Part shown: positions 53,035 to 64,000 of the stretch, piece by piece
How the letters are laid out: each line of letters opens with the position of its first letter
Numbering within the stretch: position 1 is the first letter of the stretch
Assembly: GCA_037349105.1 (NCBI GenBank)
Contig: JAYJMM010000071.1
Span: forward strand, 186,001-250,000
Reading direction: 5' to 3'
Source: Limnomonas spitsbergensis
Lineage: Eukaryota > Chlorophyta > Chlorophyceae > Chlamydomonadales
Length of the DNA stretch: 64,000 nt
Position numbers and translations under genes: made by a program
Notes under the pieces: model-generated
Database searches by the model: none
Told to the model about the DNA's origin: nothing
The model's input: the letters and a program-made list of their open reading frames with translations, nothing else

Positions 53035-56000
53035 TCAGGTCCCGGTAAGATCCTCAAGGGCTGACTCCTCTTCCTCCCTTGCTGCTTCTTTGGCCACCTT
53101 GGCCCTTCTTGTAACTGCTCTCGGGGTGACATTGGCCTCTCCCCGGCCAGTGGTGTACGAGATGTCATACAACCCGTTCGCCATTGGTCTTGCGATGCCC
53201 CGCTCCATTTGCCTTGTTGCTGGGTTGGTGGCCATGACTTCCACCTCAGGCCTGTCCATGACGTCGGCCTCCTGGGCTGTCCTGGCAGCCGCTCTGGCTG
53301 CTGGGCTCGGTCGCCCCTGGACCTGTAAACCGCGCTCCTCTGTGGTGGGCCCTGCTACTGCAGCGGGCCCAGCTCCCTTGTCATCCGGTGTGCAGTGTGG
53401 GCACAACCACTCGCCCTCAGGCACCTCCTCGAGTACTGGTACCAAGCAGTCCATGTGCCAACCTGTATTGCAGGCATCACACAAAAGCATCACCTCTCCG
53501 CGATCGGGCAGCTGGCACACCTCACAGGACAGGCTGTTATTGGGTCTGGTAGTACTGAAATCAACCACTCCCCTGAGGTTGGGCAAGTGGCATGGAGAAC
53601 AATTGACAGCATTCTCTGTTACTGTAAGGCCATCTGCCCCCTCCAACACCAAGGTTCCCGTCGCCCCCAGTGTTTTTACCCTGAGGATCTCAGGCCTGGC
53701 CTTGGGATCGAGGCTGCGTCGCTCTGATGAATACTTCACATACACGTAATCTCCCTCTGCAAAACGCCTGACCTGGGGAACATACCCTCCCCCACGAATG
53801 CGTGCATATCGCAGCTTGTCGCGGTGCTGCGCAATTTTTAGATGCTCACCCGCGACTGGCAGTGCCTCTTTGATCCTGGCCACTCTGGCCAAGAGCAGGT
53901 CTGCTGCCTCCTCTGCTGTTGCCACCTTGGCTGTGCTCCAGAGGTCCGCCCCCACTCTGGAGGGGAAGGTGGGTCTCTGTCCGAACAGCACCTCGTACGG
54001 CGCCATGCGCGTGGCCTGCTGCGGCGAGCATCGGAAGCCGAGGGCTACCCAGGGCACCATCTTGTCCCAGGACTCGTCGCTGCTGCCCTCCTCGCAGCAC
54101 TTGCGCAGGCCTGCCTTGAGGGTCTGGACAGCCCTCTCTGAAAGCCCGTCTGCCTGGGGGTGGTTGGCAGAAGTGGTGCGATGGTCAATGAAGCAGTCCA
54201 ACAACATGTCCTGAAATTCACCCTGGAACTCTGTTCCCTGGTCTGTCACCACCTCTGCGCATCCCCCGAATCGTGCAACAACATTTTGAAAGAATGCCAA
54301 GGCCGTCACATCAGACGCCTTGCTTGGAATGGGGATCAACTCCACCCATTTGGAGTAATGCTCCACACACACCATCACAAACCGATTTCCCCTGGACGTG
54401 GTCGTGAATGGACCACACAGGTCCACTCCCCACCGGAAAAACAACCCTTTAATGGGTAGCGGGTGCAGGTTGGGCTGTATGTGATTGAACGTGGACGCCC
54501 TGGCCCTGTCACACACACCGCATTCCTGCACCGCCTGCTTGACTGCTGCTCGAAGCCCCCGCCACCAATGCTGCTGCATGACCATGAAAGCCGTGCGGTG
54601 GCTGCCAAAATGGCCCGTACCTGCATGCGCTGTCTGGATCACTGCAAGCCTGTCTTCTGGCCTGGGCACCACACAACGTCTACCATCTGGCATGAGTCTC
54701 ATCAGGACCCCTCCCCTCTCTGATTCCCACTGGAATGGCGCTGCTCTGCGCTGTATTCTGGTCTGTTCTCCTAGCTCTGTTCCCTGGGCATAAGTCTTCT
54801 CACGGAGAAACATCAAGACGGGCTCATCAGCCCACACATCAACCCTAGCCGACGGTCCTGCAGGACAACCTGGCTGGTCCTTCTCACTCTCTGTGTCCCT
54901 GGCTACTTTGATTCCAACATCAACTTGTTCCTCAGGCGTGTTCCCACCTGGTTCCTGTGCCGCGTCGGCCCAGTCTGCAGCAGCCGATTCTCCCAGACAC
55001 TGTCTGTATGACGCGGCCGCTTCTCCGCTGCCAGAGCACGCGTTTCCTGCAGTAGCAAGGGCATAGTGGCTGGATATTAAAGTCGCCCCCAGCACTGGGT
55101 CCCTGTCCTGGCCTGGCAGCTTTGCCCTGCGTGTCAATTCTGCTGGCATGATTTTAGCACACTCAAGTGCCACATTGAGCCATGCACTTAGTGCCCATGA
55201 ATCCATGCACCTGCCCAAGGCTGCCCGTCTGGCTGCCTCTGGGAAGTCTGGGCGCGGCAATGTGGACCCCTCAGCGTACCCCATGGCGCGCTCACGCTCG
55301 TTTGCGTTGGGCTCCTGCAAGTCCCCCATGGGCCTGTACACCATCCCATTTTGCCCGTTCCGAAAAGAATATGATGAGGGCGTGGCCATCAAACACGGCA
55401 GCACCTTCCTGGGCTGCCCAGTTACATTGATGCGGTACCCCCCATTGTCCAGAATGTCGTCTACAATCCCCTCGTGGGGTCTGGTCGATGCACGAATCAC
55501 AAATTCAATATCTGCTGCAGGGGCAATATTCCCCCAATAGTTGCGGGTGCGGTGGGCGTAAGACCCCACCTGCGCTGCGTCAAACAACGCCGGTGTCCCC
55601 AGAATCCTGCACACTTCCTGAAAAGCCTCAACACTGGCCTTCACACTCTTCTGATTCAATTGCATTGCTACATTCTCAATCAGGTACGCTGGCGGCCTAG
55701 GTCCCTGCAGGAACTGCAGAGTACCCAACAGCTTGACTAACGGGAAGAAAGACTTGCTTCTCTCTCCCGCGAGCCCCCGCCCCTTGCCAGCTGACGAAAG
55801 GTCCTGGCACTCCCAGCCTGCTACCATGAACCACTGGCGCCCCTCCTGGGCACCCGTCTCCTTGAGGTGCTCTGCCGTAATGGCATACACATCTTGCGGC
55901 AACGCTCTGAAAGCTTTATCAAACGCTCTGACCGGAAGCAACTGGGGGAATCTCCTGTGCAACTGCAACAGGCGACCCCCTGCGATCTCTCTGACTTCCT

Positions 56001-59000
56001 CACTGATATCTGCATACAAGTACTGCACCACTGGGATACCTGCCCTGAGTACCATTTCCAGCCCTGAGCACATACCTCCAAAAGGCTCGAAAAGGACGAC
56101 TCCTTCGGTCTCCATGGCCCGCACAGCCTCACTCGACAGGCAAGCTGTGTCCAGGCCTGCAGGGGAATGAGGGGGTGTCACCCGAGGCAAGTCAGCAAGA
56201 ACATCACTGATCATCGTCCTGGATCGCTCCCTGTTGCTGAACGCCTGCTCTGCTGTACTGACAGGCTGCGCCTGTTCATCATCGTCAGTGGCGGCAGAGG
56301 ATATCTCCTGCCCCACCGGTGCTGTCACGCAAGCTGCCTCTGCAGCTCGCAACATCTGTACTCTCCTTCTGCCCTCCTGCGCCATGCGCACTATCTGGTC
56401 TGCATGCCACTGGTTCACTCTGCCCAACCCTGTGAGCAAAGCTACTTGCTTCCCACTTGCCTCCTCCCTGGCTGCTGGCTCGGGCGCGACTGTATCAAGC
56501 CTGGCCCCTGTGCGGTCAGCTGAGGATGGGAGGGGAGATCTGGACGGGATGTCTGCATTCTGGTGGCATGCTCCTGAGCGGTGGACAATGGTAATGTCCA
56601 GCTCTTGAAGCATGAGAGCCCACCTAGCGTGCTGGCCTACCAACGTCTGGTTGTCCATGAGGTAAGTGAGCGGCTCATGGTCAGTGATGAGATGCACCTT
56701 GCACCCAAACAGCATGTGGCGGTATGTGCGTGCTGCATACACTGCGGCTAGCATCTCCCCCTGGAACGAGGAATAGTTCCTCTCGCTCTTGTTCAGGGAT
56801 CTGGATGTGCATGCCACCATATACTCCCGCCCGCTGTCATCACACTGCCCTAGCACGGCGCCTATGCCTTGCTTAGAGAAATCTGTGTACAATAAGAACG
56901 GCCTTGGCGGCCCCTTGCCGTCTGGCCCTGTCCCACTGTAATCTGGTCTGCGCAGGACTCTCCCGCCCTCGCACATCTCTGTTTTAATCAACTGGAACGC
57001 CTGCGACTGCTCTGGCCCCCACACAAACGAGACCCCCTGGACCAGCAATGCGTTGATGCATGCTGCCTTTTTCGAGAAGTCCGGGACGTAGCACCGGTAG
57101 AAATTCAAGAATCCCATGACCTCCTGAATGTTTTTCACCGATGCGGGCTCTGGCAGCGCCATAACTGCTGCTATCTTAGCTGCGTGCGGCGTGAGCCCCT
57201 GGGCCGACACATTGTGACCCAGGTACTCTACTGTTGCACACCCAAACAGGGACTTGTCGGGGTGCGCCCTTAATCCTACACTGTGGAGCATGTCCAACAT
57301 CAGCTCCACATGCCTGATGTGTTCTGCCGGTGTGTCACTGTACACTAGCAAATCGTCAATGAATGCTACGCAGAACGCACTCAGGCCTGCCCTGGCAATC
57401 TCCTCTTCCATCATACGCTGAAAGAAAGGAGGCCCATTTCGCAGACCGAAATTGAGCTTTGTGTACATCCAAAGCTCAGGTCCCATCCAGAAAGCTGTCT
57501 TAGGCTGGTCCTCGACCTTGATAGGGATCTGCATGAACCCCGACCGGAGATCAACCTTGCTGAATATCTTGGCAGTGCCCAGGTTCTGAAAAATAGTCTC
57601 CATCCTGGGGATGGCAAATTCCTGCTTGGCCGTACGCAGGTTTAACCTGCGCATATCGTGCGCTATTCGATGGTCTGTCCACTCCCCAGTTTCAGCACTC
57701 TTCTTGGCTGCTACTACTGAGTTGGCCGCAAACTTGATAGGCCCCCCCTGGGGCACTTTGACTATGATGCCTGCCTCAATCATCGGCTGACACTTTTCCT
57801 TAAAAATCGCTGCCTTAGGCGGTGGCATATCCCTGGACTTCTGAAAGCACGAACTGACCTCGTCTTCTAAAGCCAGTGTAAACTCACCCTGCGTGCCGCA
57901 GTAGCCCGGTAGATCCTCCATGGAGTAAGCGAATGCTCCTTGGCGATCCCGGAGGCTCTGCTCCAGGCTCTCCTGCTGCTCCGCAGTGAAGTCGGGATGC
58001 TTGCCCAGCAGCCACCCCTCCTTGGTCTTGACGTACTCTGCGGGTGGCTCCACTACTCCCCCCGGCTGGAACATGTCGATCACCACAGCCGCCTGCGGGT
58101 CGTCCTCCGCGGGCGGCTCTTCCCCGCCAGTGGTGTTGCCGCTGTGCCATCTCTCCTGCTGGCTGCATGCACCCCTCCTGCTGGCGTCCCCCATGGGGCT
58201 GACTGCCGGTGGGCGCAACCATCCAGACGACAGCTTTGCTGCTGCCTCCTTTCCGGACACAAAAGCCCCTTGGCCTGCTGTAAATCCTCCTCCTCTCACG
58301 CCCTGTTCGGTAGCTCGCGCCCCCGGCACACACACTGACAACAGGAGCCACACCAGTATCAGCTGGAGCGTCCCCGTAAGGATCCCCTTAATTGCTGTAC
58401 AGGTGAGGAGTCCTCTGCACGCTGTCAACTTCCTCATGGGTTGCTGCGGTAACTGTTCTGCGGGCTGAACGCATGGCTCTGCATTCTGCGCTGGCAGCTG
58501 CTGTCCTTTGGCCCACGTGATCTCCAGGTCTACCTGGCTGATCCTGAGTGGCAGGGCTGGGCAGTCCATTCCTGGTCTGCTGCCACGGTTCCTGTCCGCG
58601 GCCGCCCTCTGCGCCTTTCCTGCGCGTCGCCTGGCCTTCTTAGAATTCTTTCCTTGCAACTCGGCAGTGTCAGCCCAAATCGCACTGGCCCTTTCTGGCC
58701 CTGCTCCTGGGATCTGTCCTGTGCTGCACTGTGCCATCCTCTCCTGCCTGTGGGTGGCGCGCTGCACAGCCTCGCTGCTGCCTGCACCCGCGGGCTCCTC
58801 TTGCCCACAGCCCCGTCGTTTGGTTTCCCGCGCGCCGGCAACCCTCCTTGCGAGATCCTCGCCCCTGCCGGTTTGGGTTTGGCTGCTGCGGCTGTCCGAC
58901 GGCTGTTGGGTGTCCACTCCTTCTGCTCTCCTCGTGTAGAGGGCTGATACTCTCTCCGTCAGCTCCTCCTGTAGCTCCCTGACTGCCCTGCTGTAACCTC

Positions 59001-62000
59001 CCATCCTGGGGTCCGGATCGGGCTGTGGTAGCATTTTAAGTCGGAACAGCAGGCTAGCCTCCTGGCCCGCCTCTTGCTGCCCCATTTCCTGCCTTCGTAG
59101 CACGTCCAGCTGATCTACAAAGTTCCTGAGCACTGCAACCCAGCGTCCCGTGCTGTACGCTGCTGGGTCACCCCAAGGCCCCTGTGCCGCTGTCTGTGCT
59201 GGCGAGCTGATCTGGGGGTCTCCTGGGCGCCCGCTGCTCTTCTTGCCTGCTGCTGCCCCCTCGGGCCTGCAAGCGCGCTGGTCTGCCGCCTGCTGATGGC
59301 TGATCCCCGCTGTGACCTGGTTTGCCTCCTCCTCCATCGTGATCCCGTTACCGAGCTCTATAGCGGCCCTCCTGCTTCTGCGCTCCTCCATTGCTGCCTG
59401 CTCCTGAAAGATGCCGCGCACCCACGCGCGCCTCAGCTGTGGCAGCTCTCCCACCATGTCGTACCTTGGACTCCCTGGTCCTGGGCCGCTGTCTGCTGGC
59501 ACATAATTGCCCTCTGCATCCCGAGCCTCTGCTCTGGTGACGCTATCCTGGTCCGGGGGCATGGCTCCTCCCTCGTGCCACTCCTCATCTGACTCGGTAA
59601 TCTCAACCAGTGGTGGTGGACCCTCTGAAACGTCGCCGCTGAACTCTGGGGTCCTGCTGTCTGAGTCCTCCGTGGGCTGTGTGCTGACAATGTCTAGGGG
59701 TGCCTGGGGCTCTGCCCGTCCCCTAGGTTCAGCTTCCAGTGCTGCTACCCCCAAGTCGTCCACGTACTCCAGCAGCTCCCATGAGGTTGCTGCCGCCCCA
59801 AATGTTACAAATGCCGCCTGGGTCCATTCTGGCTCCCCATCCTGGACAGGGTCGTTGGTGGCAGCCGCGGGTTCCTCTGCATAGGCGCCGCGCCTGCCCA
59901 CCAGCCCATGTCCCATACTCGGCTGGTTCCTTAAGTCCTCCAACTCCTCCTCGATGCCTACTTCCCCTGCTCCTCTGAACAGAGGGTGCAGCGTGCGCAC
60001 CCCTGCTGGGTGCGCCTGTCTCCACAACTGCGTTGTTATGACGTCAGCCTGCCAATAGGGCAGCACGCTGCTGGCCCTGTTGTCGTGCCACGCCCTCCGC
60101 TCTTGACGCACCCACTGGTGCACATATGCTGCCAGGCGTTCTACTGCGAACGGCGAGCGCGCCAGCTCTTCCTCTCCTTCCCACATGGCTCCTGATGCTG
60201 GCGTCTGCTGGGGTCCGTAAGGCCATGTTGGACAGGCTGTTACCTCTGTAGGCGCCCACTGATCCTCTACGCCCCACACATGCCGCATGGCCGCTGACAG
60301 CTGTCCTGGGAGCAGGACCCTCTGCAGCGCCATAAGCATGAGCGTCCACACTGTCGGGTCTGCTCCCCTAGCGTAGGTATAGGCATGGAACTCCGCCTCG
60401 TCTACTGATGCGCACTTAGTGACTGCTACGTCCTGCTGGTGCCTCGCGAACAGGTAGACGGGCATATCATCGTGAGTCGCGTGCATGTGGATCCATGCCG
60501 ATGAAACGGGCAACTCCTCATCAGCCATCTCCTCATAGTAGTAAGTTACTAGCTGCTGGACTGGGATGGCTGCCCTGGCGTCCCCTGGTGCTGGCCCCCA
60601 CGGCACTGCTTGTCCTGCGACCGTCCTGGGGATGACGATGGACGCCTCTATGGTCGCCTCACACCGCCCTGGCCTGCCTGGGTGACACAGCCCTGCCCTC
60701 ACTGGGGCCTGCTCTGTTGTTTCCACAAATCTCTCGAACTCGCCCATGGCTTGGACTGGCACATAAAATGCGCGGTCTCTGAGGGCTGGATGCCCCATCA
60801 GCTCACGGACACAATCCATCGCCCACGGTGTGCGCATGAATCCTGGCTGCGCGCCCTGCCACATCCCCTCGGCCGGCGCAATGTCTGGCATGTCCGGGTG
60901 CGCCCAGCCTGCTGCATCCACCGCTGTGACGCCTGCTGCAATGGCGAGACTCACCATCTCGCTAACGCAGTATGTATAGATGGGGTGCCGCGACCATCCC
61001 CTCTGCATATAATCTGCCATATTTGTGCTGGGCTGGATGTATCCTTTGAGCGCAGCGCCCAGCATGACAGCTGTCACTGCGTCCCACGGGAAAATCATCC
61101 TGGCAACTGCCTGCATGGCTGCTGCCCTGTTAACACATGTCTGCTCCCCGCCTCCCAGGAGCCTATGGTTCTGCAACCGACATGGCCCGTCCTTGCAATC
61201 CGCTGGCATAGTCAGCATAGCCCTGGAGGTGGACGCCCCTGGCATCTCTTCCCCCAGGCGGAAGTACTGCACAAAGGGCTCGCCTGCTGGCAGCGACTGC
61301 GGGAACGGCTGTATGTAGACGCGTTCTCTGCTGTAGGACCTGTCTCTGCTGAAGGACTGGTCAAGCTGCCTGTCCTCGCCCCTTGCGTCAGACCTCCCTC
61401 CCCTCTCGCTGCTGTGCTGCGTCTCTCCGTCCTCGTCGATACCTCCCCAAGCATTGCACCGAGAGGTAGTGCTTTTATGGGTCCTAACGGGCCCCGCCAT
61501 AGCGTCCAGCTGGCTCCCTGCTGCGGTCCCTCTGGCTGCTGGGTATCGCGACCCCGCTCTGGGTGGCTCCCCTGTCTCGGTGGCTGCTCCCGCTACCTCT
61601 CTGCCTGTGTCTTGATTGCCCTCCGGGGTACCTGGACATAACACGCCAAACTCTCTCTCATGCAAGGGCGAGGGTTCCTGAGGCTCATATCTGCCAGCTG
61701 AAAGGTTGGACCCTGAATCGGTTTCCCACCCGTCTACGTTGTGCTGGGGTACTGCCTCCCGCTCGCGTCTCTCAAACTCATCCCACTGCTCATCATACTT
61801 GTCCCATTCCCTGTCTAGGAACCTCTGCATCAGATTCGGCCATCCTACACACGGGGCTGGGCACCCCCTCCTCTGGAGATCCTTCAAGAATTCCATCGCA
61901 TGTGCTACTGATCTGGCCGACCCTGCAGGCATAGTCCCATAATGGTTCATGGCTAACGCCTCCACAGCCATCGTCCAGTGGTTCACCTGACTGGCTACCT

Positions 62001-64000
62001 GCCCTTCTGGCACCCTCTGGGGAGCCACCTGAACTGGTCCTGCATGACTGACCTCAGCCTGGTAGGCACCCCTGTCCTGGCTAATTTCCATGTGGCCTGT
62101 CATGAAGCACGTGTGGCCTCCTGTCCCCTCCCACCTTGGCTGCTCGCCCTCCGGTGGTTCCTGTCGCGCTGGCGGTCCTGGCCACGCGCTTGGGCCTGCT
62201 GCTGCCTGCTGGAAGTCCCCTGCGCTGGGAGTCCCCATGGCTGTCTCGAAGTTCCTGCGCCGGCTCCCTATGGGCCCCCCCTGGCCCCTGCCTGGGCCCC
62301 AGGTTCCATAGCTCCGCGCCGGGCCTGCAGGTGCCCCTGGCCTGTCGCCTGCCAGCCCTACCTGCTCCGGGTTGGTGCACTCGTTGGCAAAGTGCCCAGG
62401 CTGGTTGCACTTGAAGCACAATCCACCATGGCGCGGTCCCAGGTGACGCCTAGGCTCTGCCACCCCGCTGCCCCCTGCCAGGGTTCTGTCTGTCGGACCG
62501 GGGCCTGGGCCTCGCTGGTGCTCCTGCCCCTGCCTGTAAGGCCTGGCAAACTCAGCAGGGTGCCGCTCCCTGGATCTGCCCCTGGGCTGGTCCCTGCTTG
62601 GTGACCGTTGCCTGCGGTCCCTGCTCCTCTCCTCACTGTTGCTGCGCCGCCCTGCGCCTTGCCGCTGGGTCCTGGCTGCCGGCGTTGGCACCGTCCCGTG
62701 GCGCCCCTCGCTGATGGACCTTTCCGCGCTTCTGCTGCGCTGTCGCAGTCTTCTGTCCCTTGAGCCGCTATCGTCGCTGCCAGCAGAACCGTGCTGCTGC
62801 TGTTCTTCCTTCGGCTCCTCCATGCCGGTATGCTCGATCTCCTTGTCTGATAACGGGGACGGGGTCGCCATCATTTCCCTGACGCACTCCGCCAATTCTG
62901 GGTCCGTTTCAAATGGGAGCGGCTGCCCGTGGTTTGGCGGCCCCCCCAAGTGCTGCGTTCCCAGGGTATCCTGCAGCTTGATCAGATCATCTGCCCGCAG
63001 GATGTACTGCCGATGAACCGCTGCCATGGCCTGCTGAGCATCCTGGATGCTCTCCCACCCGGCCAGCTGGCCTTTTAGGTAATCCACGATTCCTGCTGAC
63101 TGCCTCCACATCTGACGTTCTCTCCACCTTAGAGCCTTTTTCAGCCCGTCAACTTGCCCGGCCAGCCTGCCGATGTGCCCGTCTTGTGGGCTGGTCCCTG
63201 GTTCTGGAACCTTCTCTACGCTGCATTCCTCCTCCTCCTCTTCTTTCTGCGCTTCGTCATCGCCGCTGCTTGCTGATTGCGCGGGAGGCCTTGCTGCCCC
63301 TGGCTGTCCCCGCAGCTGCCGCTGTTGCGCCTGCCTACCATCGCCGTCGCTGGCCTGCTGCGCACTAGGCCCTGCCACATGTGGCTCCTTTGTCAGCTGC
63401 TGCTGCTGCTGCTGCTGCTCTCCCCTGCTGCGCGCCGAATTTGCCTGTGCAGCTCTGCCGGCTGCCGCTGTGCCATATCCCCTCTTCTGTGCTGCAGGCG
63501 GCACTGCCTGCACCGCAGGCGCTGTGTCAGGGGTCCGCGAAAAGACCTGAATCCTCCTCTCACACTCCTCCGCCGAGTGCTCGTTTGGCTTTCCGCACAA
63601 GGCGCACGGGTAGGCGGGGCATGCTGGCATGAAGTCCCTGACGCACTTTCTCTCACTGTCAGAGATTCTCACGGCTCTGCGCGCTCTTGTCACCACCTCT
63701 GCGGTTGGTGCAGCGGCCTCTGCCACGGCTGCCTCGACTGGCACCAGCCTGTGCCTTTGTAGCCTGGGGTGTGCCTGGTTGCTGGGTCCTGCGTCCTGTC
63801 CAGCTCTCATAGCGGCACCTGCGCGTGTGGCCATGGAATGCTGTAAGAGCGGTTCGTGCTCTGTTTCAACTGTTGCAGCTGGCCACCCCTCTCTTTCTGC
63901 GAATCCACACTGAATGCCTGCCCATGCCACTGCTGCTGCCTGGTACCCCCCTGCTGGGGATGCCCGCATTAGTGGCAGCGTAAGGTCCCTGACCCCTTGC
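53035..64000 (-). CDS. Ty3-like gag-pol polyprotein with RT, RNase H, DNA methyltransferase, integrase and PHD finger
   Basis: The frame is open to the window edge; numbering here starts at the Met at 63,969 (3,644 codons). Zinc knuckles: [15 protein letters not shown] (about 121) and [14 protein letters not shown] (about 517). Residues about 880-1,250 form a well-ordered region I cannot assign. A signal-like hydrophobic stretch ending PGARA lies at 1,845-1,885. RT (2,040-2,290) has [11 protein letters not shown] and FIDDLLVYS. RNase H (2,350-2,470) has [11 protein letters not shown]. Methyltransferase (2,615-2,940) has [22 protein letters not shown] with Cys2721, ENV and [10 protein letters not shown]. 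Integrase has an HHCC finger and the DDE set (GVDLCGP, TDQGTEF, LSERAVQ). A C4HC3 PHD finger closes it (CEVC, CDAC, WHMDC, CPHC). No D[ST]G[AS] protease motif was found. Typical Ty3 polyproteins are about half this length. The reading frame is intact. Confidence 0.88.
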   Translation of the reverse strand, partial: QGVRDLTLPLMRASPAGGYQAAAVAWAGIQCGFAEREGWPAATVETEHEPLLQHSMATRAGAAMRAGQDAGPSNQAHPRLQRHRLVPVEAAVAEAAAPTAEVVTRARRAVRISDSERKCVRDFMPACPAYPCALCGKPNEHSAEECERRIQVFSRTPDTAPAVQAVPPAAQKRGYGTAAAGRAAQANSARSRGEQQQQQQQLTKEPHVAGPSAQQASDGDGRQAQQRQLRGQPGAARPPAQSASSGDDEAQKEEEEEECSVEKVPEPGTSPQDGHIGRLAGQVDGLKKALRWRERQMWRQSAGIVDYLKGQLAGWESIQDAQQAMAAVHRQYILRADDLIKLQDTLGTQHLGGPPNHGQPLPFETDPELAECVREMMATPSPLSDKEIEHTGMEEPKEEQQQHGSAGSDDSGSRDRRLRQRSRSAERSISEGRHGTVPTPAARTQRQGAGRRSNSEERSRDRRQRSPSRDQPRGRSRERHPAEFARPYRQGQEHQRGPGPGPTDRTLAGGSGVAEPRRHLGPRHGGLCFKCNQPGHFANECTNPEQVGLAGDRPGAPAGPARSYGTWGPGRGQGGPIGSRRRNFETAMGTPSAGDFQQAAAGPSAWPGPPARQEPPEGEQPRWEGTGGHTCFMTGHMEISQDRGAYQAEVSHAGPVQVAPQRVPEGQVASQVNHWTMAVEALAMNHYGTMPAGSARSVAHAMEFLKDLQRRGCPAPCVGWPNLMQRFLDREWDKYDEQWDEFERREREAVPQHNVDGWETDSGSNLSAGRYEPQEPSPLHEREFGVLCPGTPEGNQDTGREVAGAATETGEPPRAGSRYPAARGTAAGSQLDAMAGPVRTHKSTTSRCNAWGGIDEDGETQHSSERGGRSDARGEDRQLDQSFSRDRSYSRERVYIQPFPQSLPAGEPFVQYFRLGEEMPGASTSRAMLTMPADCKDGPCRLQNHRLLGGGEQTCVNRAAAMQAVARMIFPWDAVTAVMLGAALKGYIQPSTNMADYMQRGWSRHPIYTYCVSEMVSLAIAAGVTAVDAAGWAHPDMPDIAPAEGMWQGAQPGFMRTPWAMDCVRELMGHPALRDRAFYVPVQAMGEFERFVETTEQAPVRAGLCHPGRPGRCEATIEASIVIPRTVAGQAVPWGPAPGDARAAIPVQQLVTYYYEEMADEELPVSSAWIHMHATHDDMPVYLFARHQQDVAVTKCASVDEAEFHAYTYARGADPTVWTLMLMALQRVLLPGQLSAAMRHVWGVEDQWAPTEVTACPTWPYGPQQTPASGAMWEGEEELARSPFAVERLAAYVHQWVRQERRAWHDNRASSVLPYWQADVITTQLWRQAHPAGVRTLHPLFRGAGEVGIEEELEDLRNQPSMGHGLVGRRGAYAEEPAAATNDPVQDGEPEWTQAAFVTFGAAATSWELLEYVDDLGVAALEAEPRGRAEPQAPLDIVSTQPTEDSDSRTPEFSGDVSEGPPPLVEITESDEEWHEGGAMPPDQDSVTRAEARDAEGNYVPADSGPGPGSPRYDMVGELPQLRRAWVRGIFQEQAAMEERRSRRAAIELGNGITMEEEANQVTAGISHQQAADQRACRPEGAAAGKKSSGRPGDPQISSPAQTAAQGPWGDPAAYSTGRWVAVLRNFVDQLDVLRRQEMGQQEAGQEASLLFRLKMLPQPDPDPRMGGYSRAVRELQEELTERVSALYTRRAEGVDTQQPSDSRSSQTQTGRGEDLARRVAGARETKRRGCGQEEPAGAGSSEAVQRATHRQERMAQCSTGQIPGAGPERASAIWADTAELQGKNSKKARRRAGKAQRAAADRNRGSRPGMDCPALPLRISQVDLEITWAKGQQLPAQNAEPCVQPAEQLPQQPMRKLTACRGLLTCTAIKGILTGTLQLILVWLLLSVCVPGARATEQGVRGGGFTAGQGAFVSGKEAAAKLSSGWLRPPAVSPMGDASRRGACSQQERWHSGNTTGGEEPPAEDDPQAAVVIDMFQPGGVVEPPAEYVKTKEGWLLGKHPDFTAEQQESLEQSLRDRQGAFAYSMEDLPGYCGTQGEFTLALEDEVSSCFQKSRDMPPPKAAIFKEKCQPMIEAGIIVKVPQGGPIKFAANSVVAAKKSAETGEWTDHRIAHDMRRLNLRTAKQEFAIPRMETIFQNLGTAKIFSKVDLRSGFMQIPIKVEDQPKTAFWMGPELWMYTKLNFGLRNGPPFFQRMMEEEIARAGLSAFCVAFIDDLLVYSDTPAEHIRHVELMLDMLHSVGLRAHPDKSLFGCATVEYLGHNVSAQGLTPHAAKIAAVMALPEPASVKNIQEVMGFLNFYRCYVPDFSKKAACINALLVQGVSFVWGPEQSQAFQLIKTEMCEGGRVLRRPDYSGTGPDGKGPPRPFLLYTDFSKQGIGAVLGQCDDSGREYMVACTSRSLNKSERNYSSFQGEMLAAVYAARTYRHMLFGCKVHLITDHEPLTYLMDNQTLVGQHARWALMLQELDITIVHRSGACHQNADIPSRSPLPSSADRTGARLDTVAPEPAAREEASGKQVALLTGLGRVNQWHADQIVRMAQEGRRRVQMLRAAEAACVTAPVGQEISSAATDDDEQAQPVSTAEQAFSNRERSRTMISDVLADLPRVTPPHSPAGLDTACLSSEAVRAMETEGVVLFEPFGGMCSGLEMVLRAGIPVVQYLYADISEEVREIAGGRLLQLHRRFPQLLPVRAFDKAFRALPQDVYAITAEHLKETGAQEGRQWFMVAGWECQDLSSAGKGRGLAGERSKSFFPLVKLLGTLQFLQGPRPPAYLIENVAMQLNQKSVKASVEAFQEVCRILGTPALFDAAQVGSYAHRTRNYWGNIAPAADIEFVIRASTRPHEGIVDDILDNGGYRINVTGQPRKVLPCLMATPSSYSFRNGQNGMVYRPMGDLQEPNANERERAMGYAEGSTLPRPDFPEAARRAALGRCMDSWALSAWLNVALECAKIMPAELTRRAKLPGQDRDPVLGATLISSHYALATAGNACSGSGEAAASYRQCLGESAAADWADAAQEPGGNTPEEQVDVGIKVARDTESEKDQPGCPAGPSARVDVWADEPVLMFLREKTYAQGTELGEQTRIQRRAAPFQWESERGGVLMRLMPDGRRCVVPRPEDRLAVIQTAHAGTGHFGSHRTAFMVMQQHWWRGLRAAVKQAVQECGVCDRARASTFNHIQPNLHPLPIKGLFFRWGVDLCGPFTTTSRGNRFVMVCVEHYSKWVELIPIPSKASDVTALAFFQNVVARFGGCAEVVTDQGTEFQGEFQDMLLDCFIDHRTTSANHPQADGLSERAVQTLKAGLRKCCEEGSSDESWDKMVPWVALGFRCSPQQATRMAPYEVLFGQRPTFPSRVGADLWSTAKVATAEEAADLLLARVARIKEALPVAGEHLKIAQHRDKLRYARIRGGGYVPQVRRFAEGDYVYVKYSSERRSLDPKARPEILRVKTLGATGTLVLEGADGLTVTENAVNCSPCHLPNLRGVVDFSTTRPNNSLSCEVCQLPDRGEVMLLCDACNTGWHMDCLVPVLEEVPEGEWLCPHCTPDDKGAGPAAVAGPTTEERGLQVQGRPSPAARAAARTAQEADVMDRPEVEVMATNPATRQMERGIARPMANGLYDISYTTGRGEANVTPRAVTRRAKVAKEAAREEEESALEDLTGT

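Larger units (their letters stand above)
51236..64000 (-). mobile_element. Ty3-like LTR retrotransposon encoding a DNA methyltransferase, with tandem LTR remnant
   Basis: On the minus strand: a giant gag-pol ORF (53,035 to beyond 64,000), 3' UTR, polypurine tract, 228-bp LTR (52,100-52,327), a 634-bp leader piece and a second LTR (51,236-51,463). RT-RNase H before integrase is Ty3/gypsy order. The 5' LTR is outside the window. The leader after the first LTR, followed by another LTR, implies a tandem or recombined second copy with its interior deleted. Bases AGTAA (51,231-51,235) could be half of a target duplication. Confidence 0.85.

Noticed and set aside
53035..56600. Plus-strand ORFs opposite the polyprotein
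   Set aside because: These are antisense shadows of a GC-rich coding region, short and without motifs.

Overview
This window looks like a repeat-rich, intron-bearing nuclear genome. A unicellular green alga or another protist alga is the best guess. Reasons: no bacterial operons or ribosome binding sites; decaying long-ORF retrotransposons, LTRs, tRNA-derived (SINE-like) heads, TIR elements, minisatellites and interstitial telomere-like repeats; and a non-LTR element that combines RT, RNase H and a C-terminal restriction-like endonuclease, the layout known from the Dualen/RandI clade first described in Chlamydomonas. The species cannot be fixed from sequence alone. I see no confident intact host gene, no rRNA and no clearly functional tRNA.

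Region 1 (1-17,290) is one very large imperfect inverted duplication. The left arm runs from at or before base 1 to about 11,190. The right arm runs from about 13,715 to 17,290. Between them is a 2.5-kb spacer. The right arm is compact and preserves empty sites for insertions in the left arm: two TIR elements, a truncated LINE, a 3.4-kb block holding a 43-bp minisatellite, and a 1-kb dispersed element. Region 2 (18,655-25,140) is a decayed non-LTR retrotransposon on the minus strand with RT, PHD finger, RNase H, CCHC knuckle and PD-(D/E)XK-like endonuclease; a 3' piece of the same family lies at 4,509-5,222. Region 3 (26,666-30,862) is about 200 copies of a 21-bp minisatellite that leaves four of six frames open. 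Region 4 (31,000-36,600) holds a possible two-exon gene, isolated exon-like pieces and decayed ORFs.

Regions 5 and 7 belong together. At the right (53,035-64,000, minus strand, running off the edge) is a huge Ty3-like polyprotein of at least 3,644 codons. In order it has two zinc knuckles, a long uncharacterised region, a signal-peptide-like hydrophobic segment, RT, RNase H, a DNMT3/DRM-like cytosine-5 DNA methyltransferase, integrase and a PHD finger. Its 228-bp LTR is at 52,100-52,327, and a second LTR at 51,236-51,463 flanks a leftover 5' leader. At 37,087-42,964 lies a related non-autonomous element. It shares the LTR end, 3' UTR, a small C-terminal coding remnant and the hairpin-rich leader, but replaces gag-pol with a 993-codon ORF built of 29-residue repeats. 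The natural reading is an autonomous/parasite pair in which the large element supplies the enzymes. Region 6 (43,000-51,000) is a patchwork of minisatellites, a LINE reverse-transcriptase relic, a small TIR element with a 40-bp perfect palindrome, and a second copy of the 1-kb dispersed element.

The most notable system is the retrotransposon that carries its own cytosine methyltransferase plus a chromatin-reader-type PHD finger. Methyltransferase capture by eukaryotic retrotransposons is known from some algae and dinoflagellates. This exact arrangement, and its non-autonomous partner, deserve a dedicated check.
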